64,000 bases of DNA from Rhizophagus irregularis (lineage: Eukaryota; Glomeromycota; Glomeromycetes; Glomerales; Glomeraceae): positions 4,340,001 to 4,404,000 of the forward strand of contig NC_089437.1 in assembly GCF_026210795.1 (NCBI RefSeq), in the 5' to 3' direction. Of this stretch, positions 8,810 to 21,269 are shown piece by piece. Every line of letters starts with the position of its first letter. Position 1 is the stretch's first letter. Under the pieces are notes generated by a model. The model was given only the letters and a program-made list of their open reading frames with translations, searched no databases and was not told the DNA's origin. A program made the translations under genes and the position numbers.

Positions 8810-11280
8810 TGCCACCTGCCAAGAAATAACAAAAACTTTATGAACAGCAGTCTCAAACATCAGATGGTAGGTTTGGGCCAAAAAGAATGAATCAACGGTT
8901 TTCAGTAAGGAATGATAGTGAAGGAGTTAATGATTATAGTTTTGAATTAAAGATTCAATTAGAAAGTGCAGAAAAATGTGGAAATGATGATGATAGTGGA
9001 TGGGAGGATGAAATCGATTTAGAAAAGGAAAAGGAAGCTCAATCAAAGTTTATAATGGCAAAATTAGGTAAAAAAATGATTATTTTAATAATTTTTTTTT
9101 TTATTATTAAATCTTACGTATTTTAGAATAGAATGTAAATAATGAATTTGTGAAAAAAAAACAAGATCCATATAAAACAAGGGAGACGCCAAAATCAACA
9201 TATTATGATAAGTGGATACCGAGCAGCTAAGGTTGCTTGCTGAAACCTAGAAGTTTAGGCAAGATGGCGTTTCACCGAAAAGCGAAATTCTGCCAAAACT
9301 ATATTAAAGTTATATTAAAAAACTGGCGAAACTTTGGAGAAAAACGAAACTGCCGAAACTTATTATAAATGCTGAAACTGCTAAAACTCTGCCAAAACTA
9401 TAATAAATCTATAGTAAAATTTTGACGAAACTAATCGTAGGATTTTGAAGAGGTTTAGACAAGCAACTTTACAAGCAGCTCATTTACCAGATCAGCAATT
9501 GGTACTTTAAAGATCACAAATTTTTTTTCACTCAGTCTAATACCGACGATGAAATTATAAATTTGGATCATAATATTGTTAATGAAAGTGAACAGAGTGA
9601 ATCAGAAGAAGAAAACTTATGTGATGTGAATATTGATGTAAAGTTGAAATTTTTGAAGGAAGAGTTAGAAAATCAGCATAATAAAATGAAGGTTGATGAA
9701 TACAATAAGAAATGAGCAATCTTTGAGTATTTGAAATTGTTGAATAAAAATGGCAGTGGAAAAATGAAAGCAAGTTTAAGTGTTGCACAAATAATTTTTA
9801 TTGATGGTGAAATTTGAAAAGCTCGACAAATACGACATTGGTTTAATTATTGGCTTCTTCATAATGCACTCCCTATATCATTTTAAGGAAAACATCAAAA
9901 AACAGTCTGATTAATTGATAATGAAGATGTTGCTGAAAAGTGCCATATTTGGATTCATAATCAAAATTACAAAGTCACCCCTATAAAATTTAAGAAGTTT
10001 ATAGAACAAAACCTATTAACTCAATTGGGAGTCAGTAAAAAGAAAACTATTGATGTATCAACAGCAGTTCGTTGGCTTAATATTTTTGGATATACAAAGC
10101 AAAGACAAAAACAAGGTGTATATTATGATGGATATGAGCATGCAGATGTAGTTCAATATAGAAACAAATTTCTATATTTTTGAATATGAAAAACTTATGT
10201 CACGTTATGAGGGTGAAAATATGGATCAGATTTTACCTGATTTAGCAGAAGGTGAAAAAGAGCACATCCTGGTAACGCATGATAAATGTATTTTTTATTC
10301 TAATGATGGACAATGTGGTATTTAGGCCAAAAATAGGGAATTGCCATTGCGAAAAAAAGGCAATGGTAAATCAATTATGATTAATAAATTTTTAACAGAA
10401 ATTGATGGACGTTTAAAACTGAAACCAACAGATATTGAACAATATCCTACAGTTCTAGCAGAAGCATGTGAATATTTAGAGCCAGGAAAAGATCGTGAAG
10501 GTTACTGGATAGCAGAAAATGTTCTTAATCAAATAAAAACTAAGGCAATTCTGATATTTGAAATTCTTTATCCAAATTGTATTGGTGTTTTTGCATTTGA
10601 CAACAGTTCTAATCATGCAATATTTGCAAAAGATGCATTAGTGTCAAAACGAATGAATTTAAATTCTGGTGGTTTGCAACCAAAAATGCATGATACATAC
10701 TAGGATCCTGACAATAAGTTGCAATCAATGGTATTTCCTAATGATTATCCATATGAAAAGCTTTGAGGTCAACCAAAAGGATTGAAACAAATATTAAAAG
10801 AGCATGAAAAATAGCCTATTGGTGGATTATTATTAGAATGTAAAGAGTGTAAAGAAAAAAAAGATGATGAAAATTGGATTAATTGCTGTGCACATAGGGT
10901 AATGTCCTTAGAACCAGATTTCCTTGCTCAAAAAGGTGCAATTGCTGAAATTATTAAAAAGGCAAGTTACAAATGTATCTTCTATTCAAAGTTCTATTGT
11001 GAACTTAATTTTATTGAACGTTATTGGGGGCTGCAAAGAGGCATGCAAGAGAGAATTGTAATTATTCATGGGCAGGATTAAAACAAATTGTACCTCAAAG
11101 TCTTGAATCAGTTTCCTTAGTTACAATTAGAAGGTTTGCAAGAAAAATTTAGCGTTATATTGATTTATACCAAAAAGGTATTGGTGGGAAATTGGCTGAA
11201 TATGCAGTTAAAAAATATAGATCCCATAGAAGAATTCCCGATAAAGTTATAGAAGAATTAAACCAAATTGAATTTAGCTA
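8810..11280 (+). pseudogene. Decayed DDE transposase (Tc1/mariner-like, fungal type)
   Basis: A start at ATGCCACCTGCC (8810) leads into an acidic N-terminal region, a KSTYYDKW block (about 9195), then the core. THDKCIFYSNDG (about 10277) supplies the first Asp, followed by PLRKKGNGKSIM. FAFDNSSNH (about 10590) supplies the second Asp, followed by a GLQPKMHDT block and a QSMVFP block. FYSKFYCELNFIERYWG (about 10980) supplies the Glu. A KYRSHRRI-like tail ends near 11250. This order matches a widespread fungal DDE endonuclease family in the IS630-Tc1-mariner group. Many stops and frameshifts break it, and a 244-bp MITE is inserted at 9228-9471. The only long intact piece is 10341-10703. Termini of the element were not found. 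Confidence 0.72.
9228..9471 (-). mobile_element. MITE (TAAGGTTGC termini), copy A
   Basis: It starts TAAGGTTGC and ends GCAACTTTA. It is flanked by CGAGCAGC and CAAGCAGC, an 8-bp target duplication with one mismatch. It is full-length similar to the element at 61632-61876 in reverse orientation, including the repeated words GCCGAAACT and CTGCCAAAACT. Its 8-bp duplication suggests mobilisation by a hAT-like or P-like transposase. It lies inside the decayed DDE transposase gene. Confidence 0.75.
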
Positions 11281-11415
11281 AAAAAAAAATTTTTTTTTTC
11301 TGCAGCCAATAAACTGTTTACATATTTACCAATAAAATCATTTCACGTGACGTTCACATGACTTTATTAAATTCTAAATTTTAGACTAATTGATAAGTAT
11401 AGATACGCTGCACCA

Positions 11416-11598
11416 TATTAGCTCTACGCATTTTTTCAGAGCCAGAATTATGATAATATTGGTCAGTTACTAAAATAAGTAATAAAAATCTGACCAATAT
11501 TATCAAAAATTATCTAAAAAAGGAAAGATTTTCATGGTTATTTTGGCCTTTTTTACACATTTTTCCCTATGACCTATTTCAGTATTGTTCGGGGTCCT
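11416..11598 (-). mobile_element. Truncated MITE related to the 23969-28667 transposon
   Basis: The right end GTATTGTTCGGGGTCCT matches the termini of the autonomous-length transposon at 23969-28667. The interior (TTAGCTCTACGCATTTTTTC and onward) matches the complement of the 234-bp MITE at 32115-32348. The end carrying the other inverted repeat is missing. Confidence 0.65.
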
Positions 11599-11910
11599 AT
11601 TAAAACAAACAATATTAGATTCATCATTTCTTTAATGATCGTCACTATTCTCTTTTTTATCAATAGTTTAGTTCTTTTGAAATAATTTTTGCTATTTTCG
11701 TCTATAAATGTTTAAAATTTTAATAAGCATTTTATTTTGTATATTTCTAATCATAAGTTGAAGTAAAGTTTGTGGTCTTTATAATCATATTCATGAAAAC
11801 TCTTCTTATGATTATCATAATCTGTATTATAATTATGTGAAAAGCAAAAAAGTACAGTATTAGTAATATTTAATAAAGAAATCCATACAAAAATCCATTT
11901 TCTAATTCAC

Positions 11911-12090
11911 TCCCTAATCCTTACCCTAATCCTTGCCCTAATCCACACCCTAATCCTTATCCTAATCCACACTCTAACCCACATCCTAAACCTTACCCTA
12001 ATCTACATCTTAACCCACACCCTAATCCTTACTCTAATCTACACCTTAATCCTTACCTTTAATAATCCATACCCTAAGTTCTCTGTTTAA
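11911..12090 (+). repeat. Interstitial telomere-like minisatellite
   Basis: About a dozen degenerate 12-bp units alternate CCCTAATCC with TTA or ACA, for example CCCTAATCCTTA and CCCTAATCCACA. CCCTAA is the complement of the common fungal telomere repeat TTAGGG. The array is internal and degenerate, so it is not a chromosome end in this window. Confidence 0.7.
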
Positions 12091-12736
12091 TTTCATGCTT
12101 TTTTTGCTTTATTGTTAAACCTTTCATTTCATGCATTTGGACTTAAATGATACTCAACTCTTATTTTTTATAGGAAAATCCTTTTTGCAAAGAATATCAT
12201 TCTAGATGACCTACTAGTTCTTCTCATGTCTGAAACTTTGCACTTAAAACCAACATAATACAAAATTCATTTTCCTCATCACTAGAAGTAAAATTTTCAT
12301 TAATATATTTATAACAGTTCATTATTAAAATGTGTAATGAAAGAAAAGGAAGTAAATTGATGAAAAAGAAAAAAAATTAAAAAAGACAATTCGTGAGAAA
12401 AAAAGTTTATTGATAGTTTAATCAAATGATGTTATAATTAGTAGATTAAAAATGGCATTCAAAACCTCCTTTAATGCCTTAAGTAAACTTGCAGAGCAGG
12501 TGAAAATACATATATTTATCTGTAATATAATAAGAATAAAAAGTAAAAAAGTATAATGTCGGTAGCATTCAATTTCAAATTAAAAAACAAAAAATTAATC
12601 TATTAAAAATTATATTTATATGACCCGTGTACAAACACCCCGTATAAACTTAGAAATTTTCTTACTAAAAATAAAATATGACTAATAATTTTTTTAAAGA
12701 CATTTAAAATCCTAGTAAAAGTAATAATAATTATTA

Positions 12737-13260
12737 CATCAGGAAATTTGTTTAGGCGTAATTTAGTGTAATATTTCGAAGGTGGTGTAAAATTTTGAAA
12801 TATTACACTAAAAACATAATATTACAAAAGTTTACGCTTTTAAATTTGAATAATTATAGTAATTTAAGAATATCTCGCTATCTACTGATCCAATCAAGAC
12901 GATCTATAGCTCATTGGAATCAGCTCATCAAGACGGCGGATCGAATAGTAGTAATATCACATTTCTACAGTTGATAGAACGCTCTATAGTATGCAGTAAG
13001 TTTTAAAGTAATAGAAAGTCATCTATCAAATGTAAAGATACGAATTTACTACCATTCGATTCGTCTTGATGAGCTGATTCCAATGAGCTATAGATCGTCT
13101 TGATTGGATCAGTAGATAGCGAGATATTCTTAAATTACTATAATTATTCAAATTTAAGAGTATAAACTTTTGTAATATTACGTTTTTAGTGTAATATTTC
13201 GAAATTTTACACCACCTTCGAAATATTACACTAAATTACGCCTAAACAAATTTCCTGATG
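12737..13260. mobile_element. 524-bp fold-back element with TA target duplication
   Basis: The two halves are long inverted repeats starting CATCAGGAAATTTG and ending in its complement. TA flanks both sides (12735-12736 and 13261-13262). The arms extend to about 200 bp each, with only a short unpaired middle around 12960-13040. There is no coding capacity. TA duplication suggests mobilisation by a Tc1/mariner-type enzyme. The inner part of each arm carries the TCTTGATGAGCTGATTCCAA module also found at 6.6 and 31-32 kb. Confidence 0.8.
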
Positions 13261-13262
13261 TA

Positions 13263-16200
13263 TATATAATGTTTATATATGAGTCTTTTAAACATTTACA
13301 AGATGTAAACCAAGAAAAGTAGATTCTCTTTAAAAAAGAACTTCTTTAAAAAGAACTTACTCCTCCTAATCTAAAGTTCAAACTGACAGTATACATATAG
13401 TTACTTTGTCATAAGTTAACAGGTAATTTGGTACTTAATTATATTAAATTAGTTCTGTTTTATTCTAATATATATACATTATTCATTGATTACATTTCTC
13501 ACCAATCGATCACTTGGCCATTTTTCCAGCAGAAGTTGCTAAAGAAAAAACTTTAGTTTTTTTCACTTGAGTAGTTGTAAAATACTTTATTTTTTGTTGT
13601 GAACTTTTCAGTTATTTTTTTAAGACTCAAATAGACCTTTAAAGTTTTAATGGAATTACAAAACTATGAAGCAGTTCTCATTAAAGATAATTTTATTTCT
13701 GTGAAGCTTTTTTCCCACTAGGTTCCTGAAAGTTATAACAGTTATATATTGGGTATAAGTTGAAGTAATAATAATTACTTAGAAAGCGGGCTTCTTCTTT
13801 ATTATCAGTTAACATTTAAGGTATTTATAGTAATAGATGGAGACTTGGAATTTATTACCTTTTTTACTCAGTTTTTCCTCTTGGGATTTTCTAAGATTAT
13901 GACTTTTCTTTTTGTTTTTTAGTTTTTCTTTTTTTTTCTGGAATGTTAATTAGGTTTAGTGTAACTTACCTTTTTTGGATTTATGTATATTGGTTATTTT
14001 AGAAGAGCTGATGAGATTGATAGATTTTAGTTTTTAATTTTTACTAATTCAAGTTAATCACATCATAATGTTTATCAAAGCATTTACTAAATATTTATAA
14101 ATAGCACTTATTGAATACAAGATGTGTTAAAAAAGTATCTATAAATGTTAAATTAAAGTATTAAAAAAATGCTTAAAACATTAAATAATTAATAAATAAT
14201 AAAATATTGTAGTATTTAAATATTTTATTTAATAAATGCAAATTTTTAATATTTATCAAATACTGCCATTTGATAAATACAAGACTTCCATTTGGTTAAA
14301 CTTCATGATGCAGTAGAGGGATCCAGCACACAAAATCTATTTAAATTTTGCTAAATTTTCTGAAAGCTTTTTAATAAATCCGTAAAAATTTTTTAAACCC
14401 AGAATTTTTTCAGATATGACACAGCAAATTTCTGGTAAATTTTATGAATACTGGAATTTTATTAATATATAATAAAAACATTAAAATATTAATTCTCATT
14501 TTCTTGAATCAAGCTATTATTAATTCTTTAATACTTAAATCCATATTGTAATAAAGACATAATGAAAATATTTGAGATTTTAGAATATCGATAAATTTAT
14601 GCTGAATTGCCAATTAAATAAAAAAGATTTTTTTTTATTGGTTCCAGTCACATGTTCTGATGCAAAAAATAAATTTCTGGAATTTTTAGATTTTTTTGGA
14701 AAATTTCCAGTATTTTTTCAAAAACTTTTTGTGCACTGGAGGGATTATCAAAATTGAATATATTAGATTACTTTAAAGCATATTTGGTCTTATTTAGTTG
14801 AAGTTGCTTGTCAAAAATAAATAGGTTATTGTTAAAATAGTAAAAATAATTTTAACATTTCGATATGATAAAATGACGAAATTATTCTATTATTAAAATT
14901 GACCAAAATGCAAATGACGAAATAGAAAAATAATTTTGACAATTTCAACATGATGAAATTCATTAATTTTGACAAACAACTTTATACCTGGTATATCCAA
15001 CTGGAATTAGATGGATTACCATGATCACTAGTTAAGATATTCAGAAGGACTCTGATTCTTCTATGCTTACGAATTTCCATTCCTAAGCATGCCAACTCTT
15101 TATACAGTATTTGTTTTTGACTGAGCACATTTATTAGTAAATGAGACCTATGATGAAAAGTATTGATTTTGGCTATTCGTATACTATTCTGCTGATAAGT
15201 GGAGGAATCCTACAGGGATCACAAGAGGATTTGATTTTATACATTACTTCTTAGTTTTTGATGTTTTTATAATGGTAATATAATCTATATTGGGATTAAT
15301 TTTATAGTTTATTTGGCTTAAATTACGAGGCCTGAAAAGCTAAAAAAAAGTTTCTTGTAATTTGAATTATACTCATATAGCCATATAACTACCCAACTGC
15401 ATATATGTGGGATTTTCTTTAGAAAATAGCAAGTGATTTATTTTGTTCACTTAGTTCTAGTTAGTCCTTTTATGTACTTTTGTATATTTGTAAAAACTTT
15501 GACTTTTTTTTAATAAATGTGTAGTGGTTATATAAAAAAATAAAAAATATATATACATTATAAATAATTTTAAATTTATCTAATAAAGTATCCAAATGTG
15601 TTGCAGCCAAAAAAAAAAATAATAATGTCTATATTAATTCTTTTCTTAAAAAACTGAATAAAAAAATAATGTATTCTTCAAGACAATTTTAAAAAAAAAT
15701 AAAAGTTATAATTAAGACTTTAATTGAAATAGTATTTAATGTTATTACTATTTATTATGTATATCTAGATTTTAAAATATATTGTGAAGTCTTAATGTCT
15801 CAGAAAAAATAGTTTTTATTGTATTAAACTAAAAAATAACTTATATATTTAACAAAATTCAAAAGTAATATAATTAACAGTATAAAGTTAAAGGCATTAT
15901 TATTTAGATGAATTTGCATTAAAATTAGTTATAAAGAGGTTAAGCGAATATAATGTATCTAGTAAATCCAATATGTAAAGTTTTAGAACTTAAAATCTTA
16001 TATATAGATAATAACAAAGTAAATTACATAAAAAATTAAAGTGTTTTAAAAAAAATAAAAAAATAAGCTAAACAGCTATTTACTTAAATCCAGAATTCAA
16101 TTATTTTTAAACAGTTAAGAAACCTAGAAAAGCTTAAAACTAAATAATTTAATAGATTCATTTTCTTTCTAGGTAAATTGAACATTACTAATATAAGTAA

Positions 16201-16540
16201 ATTACACATTCTCTTTAAAACTCTCTAGTATTGGCATTTGGTACCTGAAAAGAGTAAAGATATTTTACTAAATGAATATTTTGAAACAATAAAAACATAT
16301 ACTTTAAAATCAAATTTGAACTTATATAGTGATAATCTTAAAAATCTTTTTTTAATAGCCTATTACTCAAGAATAAAAAACATGTAACCAGGTTTAAAAT
16401 TAAAACACTTTGGAAAAATTGGTTAAATACTAATAATATTACAATTTATTTTTTCAATATACAAAAATTCTGGTTTGAAATTATAAAATAAGATAAAGCT
16501 TTAGTAATGGATTATTATATAAAATTTATAAGGTGTACTT
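13263..16540. other. AT-rich region without recognisable genes
   Basis: Stops are frequent in all frames. A 15.36-15.54 kb segment recurs at 34.7 kb (separate entry). Otherwise there are only A/T runs and short imperfect inverted repeats. Confidence 0.55.
15365..15545 (+). repeat. Dispersed repeat, copy 1 (possible retroelement 3' end)
   Basis: It shares ATATAACTACCCAACTG...ATATGTG and, about 120 bp later, TTTTTTAATAAATGTG.AGT...TATATAAAAAA with 34735-34892. The shared A-rich 3' edge suggests the tail of a retroelement, but this is inference. Confidence 0.45.
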
Positions 16541-16549
16541 CAAGTAATA

Positions 16550-16905
16550 ATTTCCTTTCAAAGGAATCAGATCAATTCAAGTATCTATTTCTTTTAAAAG
16601 CCGAAAAATGTGGATTAAAGCTTTTTTTGGGTGAATTACTAGAAATACTTAATGAGTTGGAAAGTCATTCTGCTTTAGAGCAGTGATTAGAAGAATTTTA
16701 TTTTTTATTCACTAGATTAAAGTTATGGTATAATATACAACCAATCCATTATGAAAACACTCCTACTGGATTCTCCAGTTTTAGATCAAAAAATACCTCA
16801 CCACCAACTCAGAATGATCAACTACTGAATGAATATTTTGTGATAAAAGCATATGCTTCAGAATCCGGCTTAAGTCCAGAAAATGACCAAAACATTTGAC
16901 AATCT
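16550..16905 (+). pseudogene. Possible decayed coding exon, unrecognised
   Basis: This plus-strand stretch has a protein-like composition (FLLKAEKCGLKLFLGELLEI..., then FTRLKLWYNIQPIHYENTPTG...) with one in-frame stop near 16684. It is less AT-rich than its flanks. I do not recognise the protein and no start or splice sites are convincing. Confidence 0.2.
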
Positions 16906-17249
16906 ACAATAAAATGGTGAAAAAAAAGCATGGATTACTATTTCAAAATTAAGCTGAGATCATTTTAATTCGAATTTAGTATATATGCGGTGTAATAATA
17001 AATACTGTACATATAAAATTTTCAAGATAAAATTATTATATCTTTAGTTGCAAGTATAGTTAATCCGAATTATATTGGGAATTACAAAATACAAGCATAT
17101 TTATGTTTTTTATTATTCTGTTGAAGTGTTTCTATAATTATCTAAAAAATCGAACAGAATATTCAAAAGCAATTATTTAATGACGAGCCTTCGTTTTTAG
17201 TGTGATGTCCAAGTGTTTTCATCATCCAAATAATAATCACTTTCATCAA

Positions 17250-18820
17250 CAGTGTTTGATATCTTTTGTGTAGATCTTGAATGAAAGCTACAAGTAGAGA
17301 TCAATTGTCAGCAGAATATACCAACGCTTCATAGATATAATAGAAAGGTAATGATAACATTTTGCGGCGACTTTTGTCAATTTTGAAAATGTCGTTGTTT
17401 CTTCGGATATTTCGAAATCCATTATCGAAAAAACCACTGGCCGCATGTTTGCTGGCCAGCTAGCTAAACAAACTCCTATAACATAACAGATAAACGCTAT
17501 TAGCAAATGGCTACGATTAATAAACAAACCTAACTTACCACTGAATTGCACACATTGCATTCATCCATCGTCTCTCGAATATTGGGCGCCACAATGTAGC
17601 TGTTATACCAACCTCCCGGTAGGTCTGTGTTATTTTGAAATGACAAAAAGCTGTGCACAAAATCCATATTAGGAAAGGTTGATTTTTCGATTTTCATCTA
17701 TTTTTCAAAAAGACGACGCAAGTAGACAATATCTCGATCTAAATTACAATAGTCAATTTTTACTTCGATGAGTGCTCTTCCGAGGTCTTCTAAGGATGTC
17801 CAAAAGTGGATTATAATAGTTAACATCCAATCAATTATTCTTCGTGAATTATTCTTCAATACTTACAACATTAAATGATTTCAACGTTTTCACAACCTCC
17901 ACAGATAAATCTTTTTTGGATTTGTATTCTTGCATCTTCACTTCAAAATACGACATTACTGGTTGGTTTAAAGCTTCAAACATTAAGGTCGATTATGCCG
18001 TATTCAAGGGATGTTTTAATCTTTGGTCTTGTCTTCTGGCGTTTCTTATACAAGTCAAGAAGTACGCGTTCTATGTCCACATCATTGATTATCATGTCAA
18101 ACTTCCATGGTGCTCAATCCATTTAGTAACTCATTTCATAAATATCGAGTTCATTCAAGGGATCGCGTTGTTAGAACGTTTAAGAATGCTCTTTCTAGCT
18201 GGTAGTGGTAGTGCATTACCGGATGTGGTAGGTGTTGTGGGAGGATCAGTAGTTTTGAAGAAGTTATAAGTCTTCAGAATCGGTGTGTGATGATGGTGTT
18301 GTGGGAAGAACAGTAGGTTCGATGAAGGGGTTATTTTTAAATCTTCAGAAACATCGGTGTCTGGTCGTTTACTTAATGCTGTGATTTTGTTTCTAGTCAG
18401 ATTTGATAGTGCATTAGAATGGTGGATAGTATCTTCGTGTAATGTAGCCTCGATTTGCAACTTTGCAAGCGGTAATAAAAGATAACAATTAGGAATCACT
18501 AACAAGGATTCCTAAACACGATGTTTTTGCTGCGGTCTCAGCTTTTTGTTATTATCTCAATTCCTTGCCAGTATTCGTTAGCATATTGAATTTCCCTCCA
18601 TACCTATAGTACAACATATGTTAAATATAGTTTTATCAGACATATGAATCAAATAATGATATGAAAAAACCTTTAGATCCTTAATTTTTTTCTGTGTTAG
18701 GCTCCTCATTACCGGAGCATTTACGTGCTTTGAGAGAGTTGGACAGAAGCTGTCAACAGTTGATTTCTTCGCGTACTCAAACTTAAAATGATCAAAAAAC
18801 AAAGGTGGGTTCATTTTCAC
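17250..18820 (-). pseudogene. Decayed multi-exon gene, probable lineage-specific family, function unknown
   Basis: On the minus strand a series of coding-like blocks follows in order. First is a Met-start exon (MKMNPPLFFDHFKF..., 18820 downward). Next, after a likely intron, is VWREIQYANEYWQGIEI (about 18600-18550). Then come a Ser/Thr/Pro-rich linker, an acidic-basic block ending KDLSVEVVKTLKSF (about 17880), EDLGRALIEVKIDYCNLDRDIVYLRRLFE (about 17800-17700), and FVHSFLSFQNNTDLPGGWYNSYIV (about 17600). Frameshifts and stops separate several blocks. GC content is higher than in the flanks, as expected for former coding DNA. From memory the block order resembles a large hypothetical family in arbuscular mycorrhizal fungi; I cannot assign a biochemical function. 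Confidence 0.4.
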
Positions 18821-19289
18821 TCAGATGATCAAGTACAAACTTATGATCTTCGGGTCATTAAACGCGTGTCATGAAACACGTCATCACGTGAAATTTGAAT
18901 TTTAGTAAGCCTCAAGCAATCAACTTTTTTCACATTTCAAAAATGCCTGCTTACTTCCTTGGTGGATCATGTATTCATGTATTGAGCAAATATTCAACCA
19001 TTGTATATACATTCTACCTTTGCTTAGCGGTTCCCATATATCTGCACTGTATCTATGAAATAAACTTCAAGCTGTGTTGAAGCTCTGATATTATGAAATT
19101 CAATCATTTGGCTAATTACTATTATTCAACACGATCAAAAATAATTGGATTTATTTAAACTGCTTAATTTCAATTTGAAGTATTTTTAATTAAATTACTA
19201 TTACTAATATTTTTAAATTTTGTAAATGAATTTAAAAAATGAATATTTGATAAAAATAAATAATAACTATATTCTCTTTTCCTTATCAT

Positions 19290-20843
19290 TCAATGATTGT
19301 TGGTTGGTGAAGGGACACGCAATAATACATTAGCAGTTGGGCGAAAGCCAAGGCCTTGAATTTTATCTTTAGTAGCAATTCTCAAGAGTTCTGCTTTAGA
19401 TTGTTCAGGAGTTAAATCACTGTTAGCTAGTATCAAAGCAATAGCACCAGAAACATGCGGAGCGGAAAGACTTGTTCCTGTTCCCGAAGTAATTTCACTA
19501 GGACTTCCAATTCCAGCTATTGGAACATTTTCGCCCGGAGCGAAAAGAGTAACACATTTTCCCCAGTTGCACCAATCAGTGATCCAATCTTGATTATTGG
19601 AGATCTTAGATGCAGTAACAGTTACCACCGTTTCAACTTTACCTGGGAAAAATCCACACGCATCTAGATTTCTATTGCCAGCTCCGACAACAAAATGAAT
19701 TCCAGCTTCAACTGCCTTACTTGCTGCTTCACCAACAGCAGAATCTGTTGAAGTCGCTGACAAACTTTTTTTTTTAAAAAAAATTCAGCATATATAAAAT
19801 ATTTTACAGTATATTCATATTAATATTAACTTACTTTAAAACTATCTTCCTTCCAGGATCATTTGCTTTTTGTTGCATAACATAAGTGATTCCATTAATA
19901 ATGTTTTGTGAACTTAATGGACAATTGTTTCCCGTTATTTTGACACCAATTATATTTGCATTACTTGCAACTCCAAGAGTTTTTCCTCCTACAATACTAG
20001 CAACATTTGTTCCATGTCCATTTTCATCTGCTGGATTGTTACAAAAAGTCTTTTCAACTACGGTTTTACCTTGTCTACCTTGAAACTCTTCATGTTCAAG
20101 AAAAATTCCCCTAAAATAAAAAGTAATAATTATAATTATTATTACGGTTAATCAATGCATAAAAAATTGCATTGCATATAGTAATCTTTAATACACACGA
20201 ATCTACTACAAATACATCAACTCCCGCTCCAGCACTATCAGGATATATATATTTCAAGTCCAAAGGTAAATTTTCCTGATCAATACGATCAAGATTCTAA
20301 AATAAAAAAAGGGGTAAAAAAAACTTTTCATTAAAAAAAAAATTGTTTCTCAAATGGACCAATACTTACAGGCATTTTATCAGCAGGTCTCTCGGCTCTT
20401 CGTACAAGTGGCGCTTGTTCAACAACTTCATTTTCAAATGGATCTTCAATAACCTTATTTTCATTTACTATTGCAACATCATTAAGTTTAGACAAATAAT
20501 TCTCAACAAAACTTTTGGTAAATTTGGTAGTATATCCAGCAATCATTCCTTTTACACTGAAATCGAAAATCACATTATTGTTATCTTTAATGGAGGAAAA
20601 ATCCAATTCATGAACATTGTGTCTTTCTCTCTGTAGACATTTTTCTAACATTTCAAAATGATTCTTTACAACAGAATCATAATTTGTAGCATCTGTTTTT
20701 AACACAACGTTATAATCTATAAGTGGTTCGTTTGTTCCACCAAGATTTGGACATGTAGCATCATCTGAAGTTAGTGGTGCTGAGATAATGAAAGAGGGTA
20801 AGTTAAGAATAAGTAAAATATTTAGAATTCTTTTTGAAAACAT
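19290..20843 (-). CDS. Secreted subtilisin-like serine protease (S8, proteinase K-like), four exons
   Basis: The deduced spliced model is complement(19290-19764, 19835-20110, 20199-20296, 20370-20843), 440 residues, with all junctions GT-AG and in phase. The start is MFSKRILNILLILNLPSFIISAPL, a clear signal peptide. An upstream in-frame ATG at 20867 would bury it. An I9-type propeptide region follows (about residues 40-130). The catalytic Asp is in VDVFVVDSG across the exon 2/3 junction, His in NGHGTNVASIVGG, the oxyanion Asn in GAGN, and Ser in GTSLSAPHVSG. The triad is complete, so an active extracellular or vacuolar endopeptidase is expected. Family members digest proteins outside the cell or process secreted proteins. 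Unusual detail: GHGTN replaces the more common GHGTH. Confidence 0.92.
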
Positions 20844-21269
20844 CTCGATATGATAGTTAATGATCAATACATCAAATTCTTCATTTTGAGGGCTTCACTT
20901 ATATAAAGTTTTTCTCTAGGGATAGCCATATTTGATAATTCATTTCGTTCTTTCAATTAATTAGGTTAATTTGTACAAAATAAATCACAATTTCATAAAG
21001 CTAATTAAATAAGAAGAATGAATATTATATATATATATATATATTGGGTATTGCTAATTACAATTACTTTATTCTGGGAATAACTAATTTTAGGAAATCC
21101 TAAAAAGAAAATCCCTAAAATTATATCCCTTTTATAATAAATTTTTTTCAAAAAGCTATTATCCTCTTTCCTTAACAAGAAATTAACTTGCTCATCAAAT
21201 ATTTCAAAGATTAGACCATTATGAATCAATTATTTACTGTTTAATAAAAATAAAAAGACCATTACCAGT

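Noticed and set aside
10341-10703. Independent 120-residue gene
   Set aside because: It is an intact stretch of the decayed DDE transposase, continuous with motifs on both sides.
11911-12090. True chromosome end
   Set aside because: The telomere-like units are degenerate, have a 12-bp period and lie between other sequences on both sides.
17844-18269. 141-codon plus-strand ORF
   Set aside because: It lies opposite the decayed minus-strand gene, whose blocks read as better protein; no domain is recognised on the plus strand.
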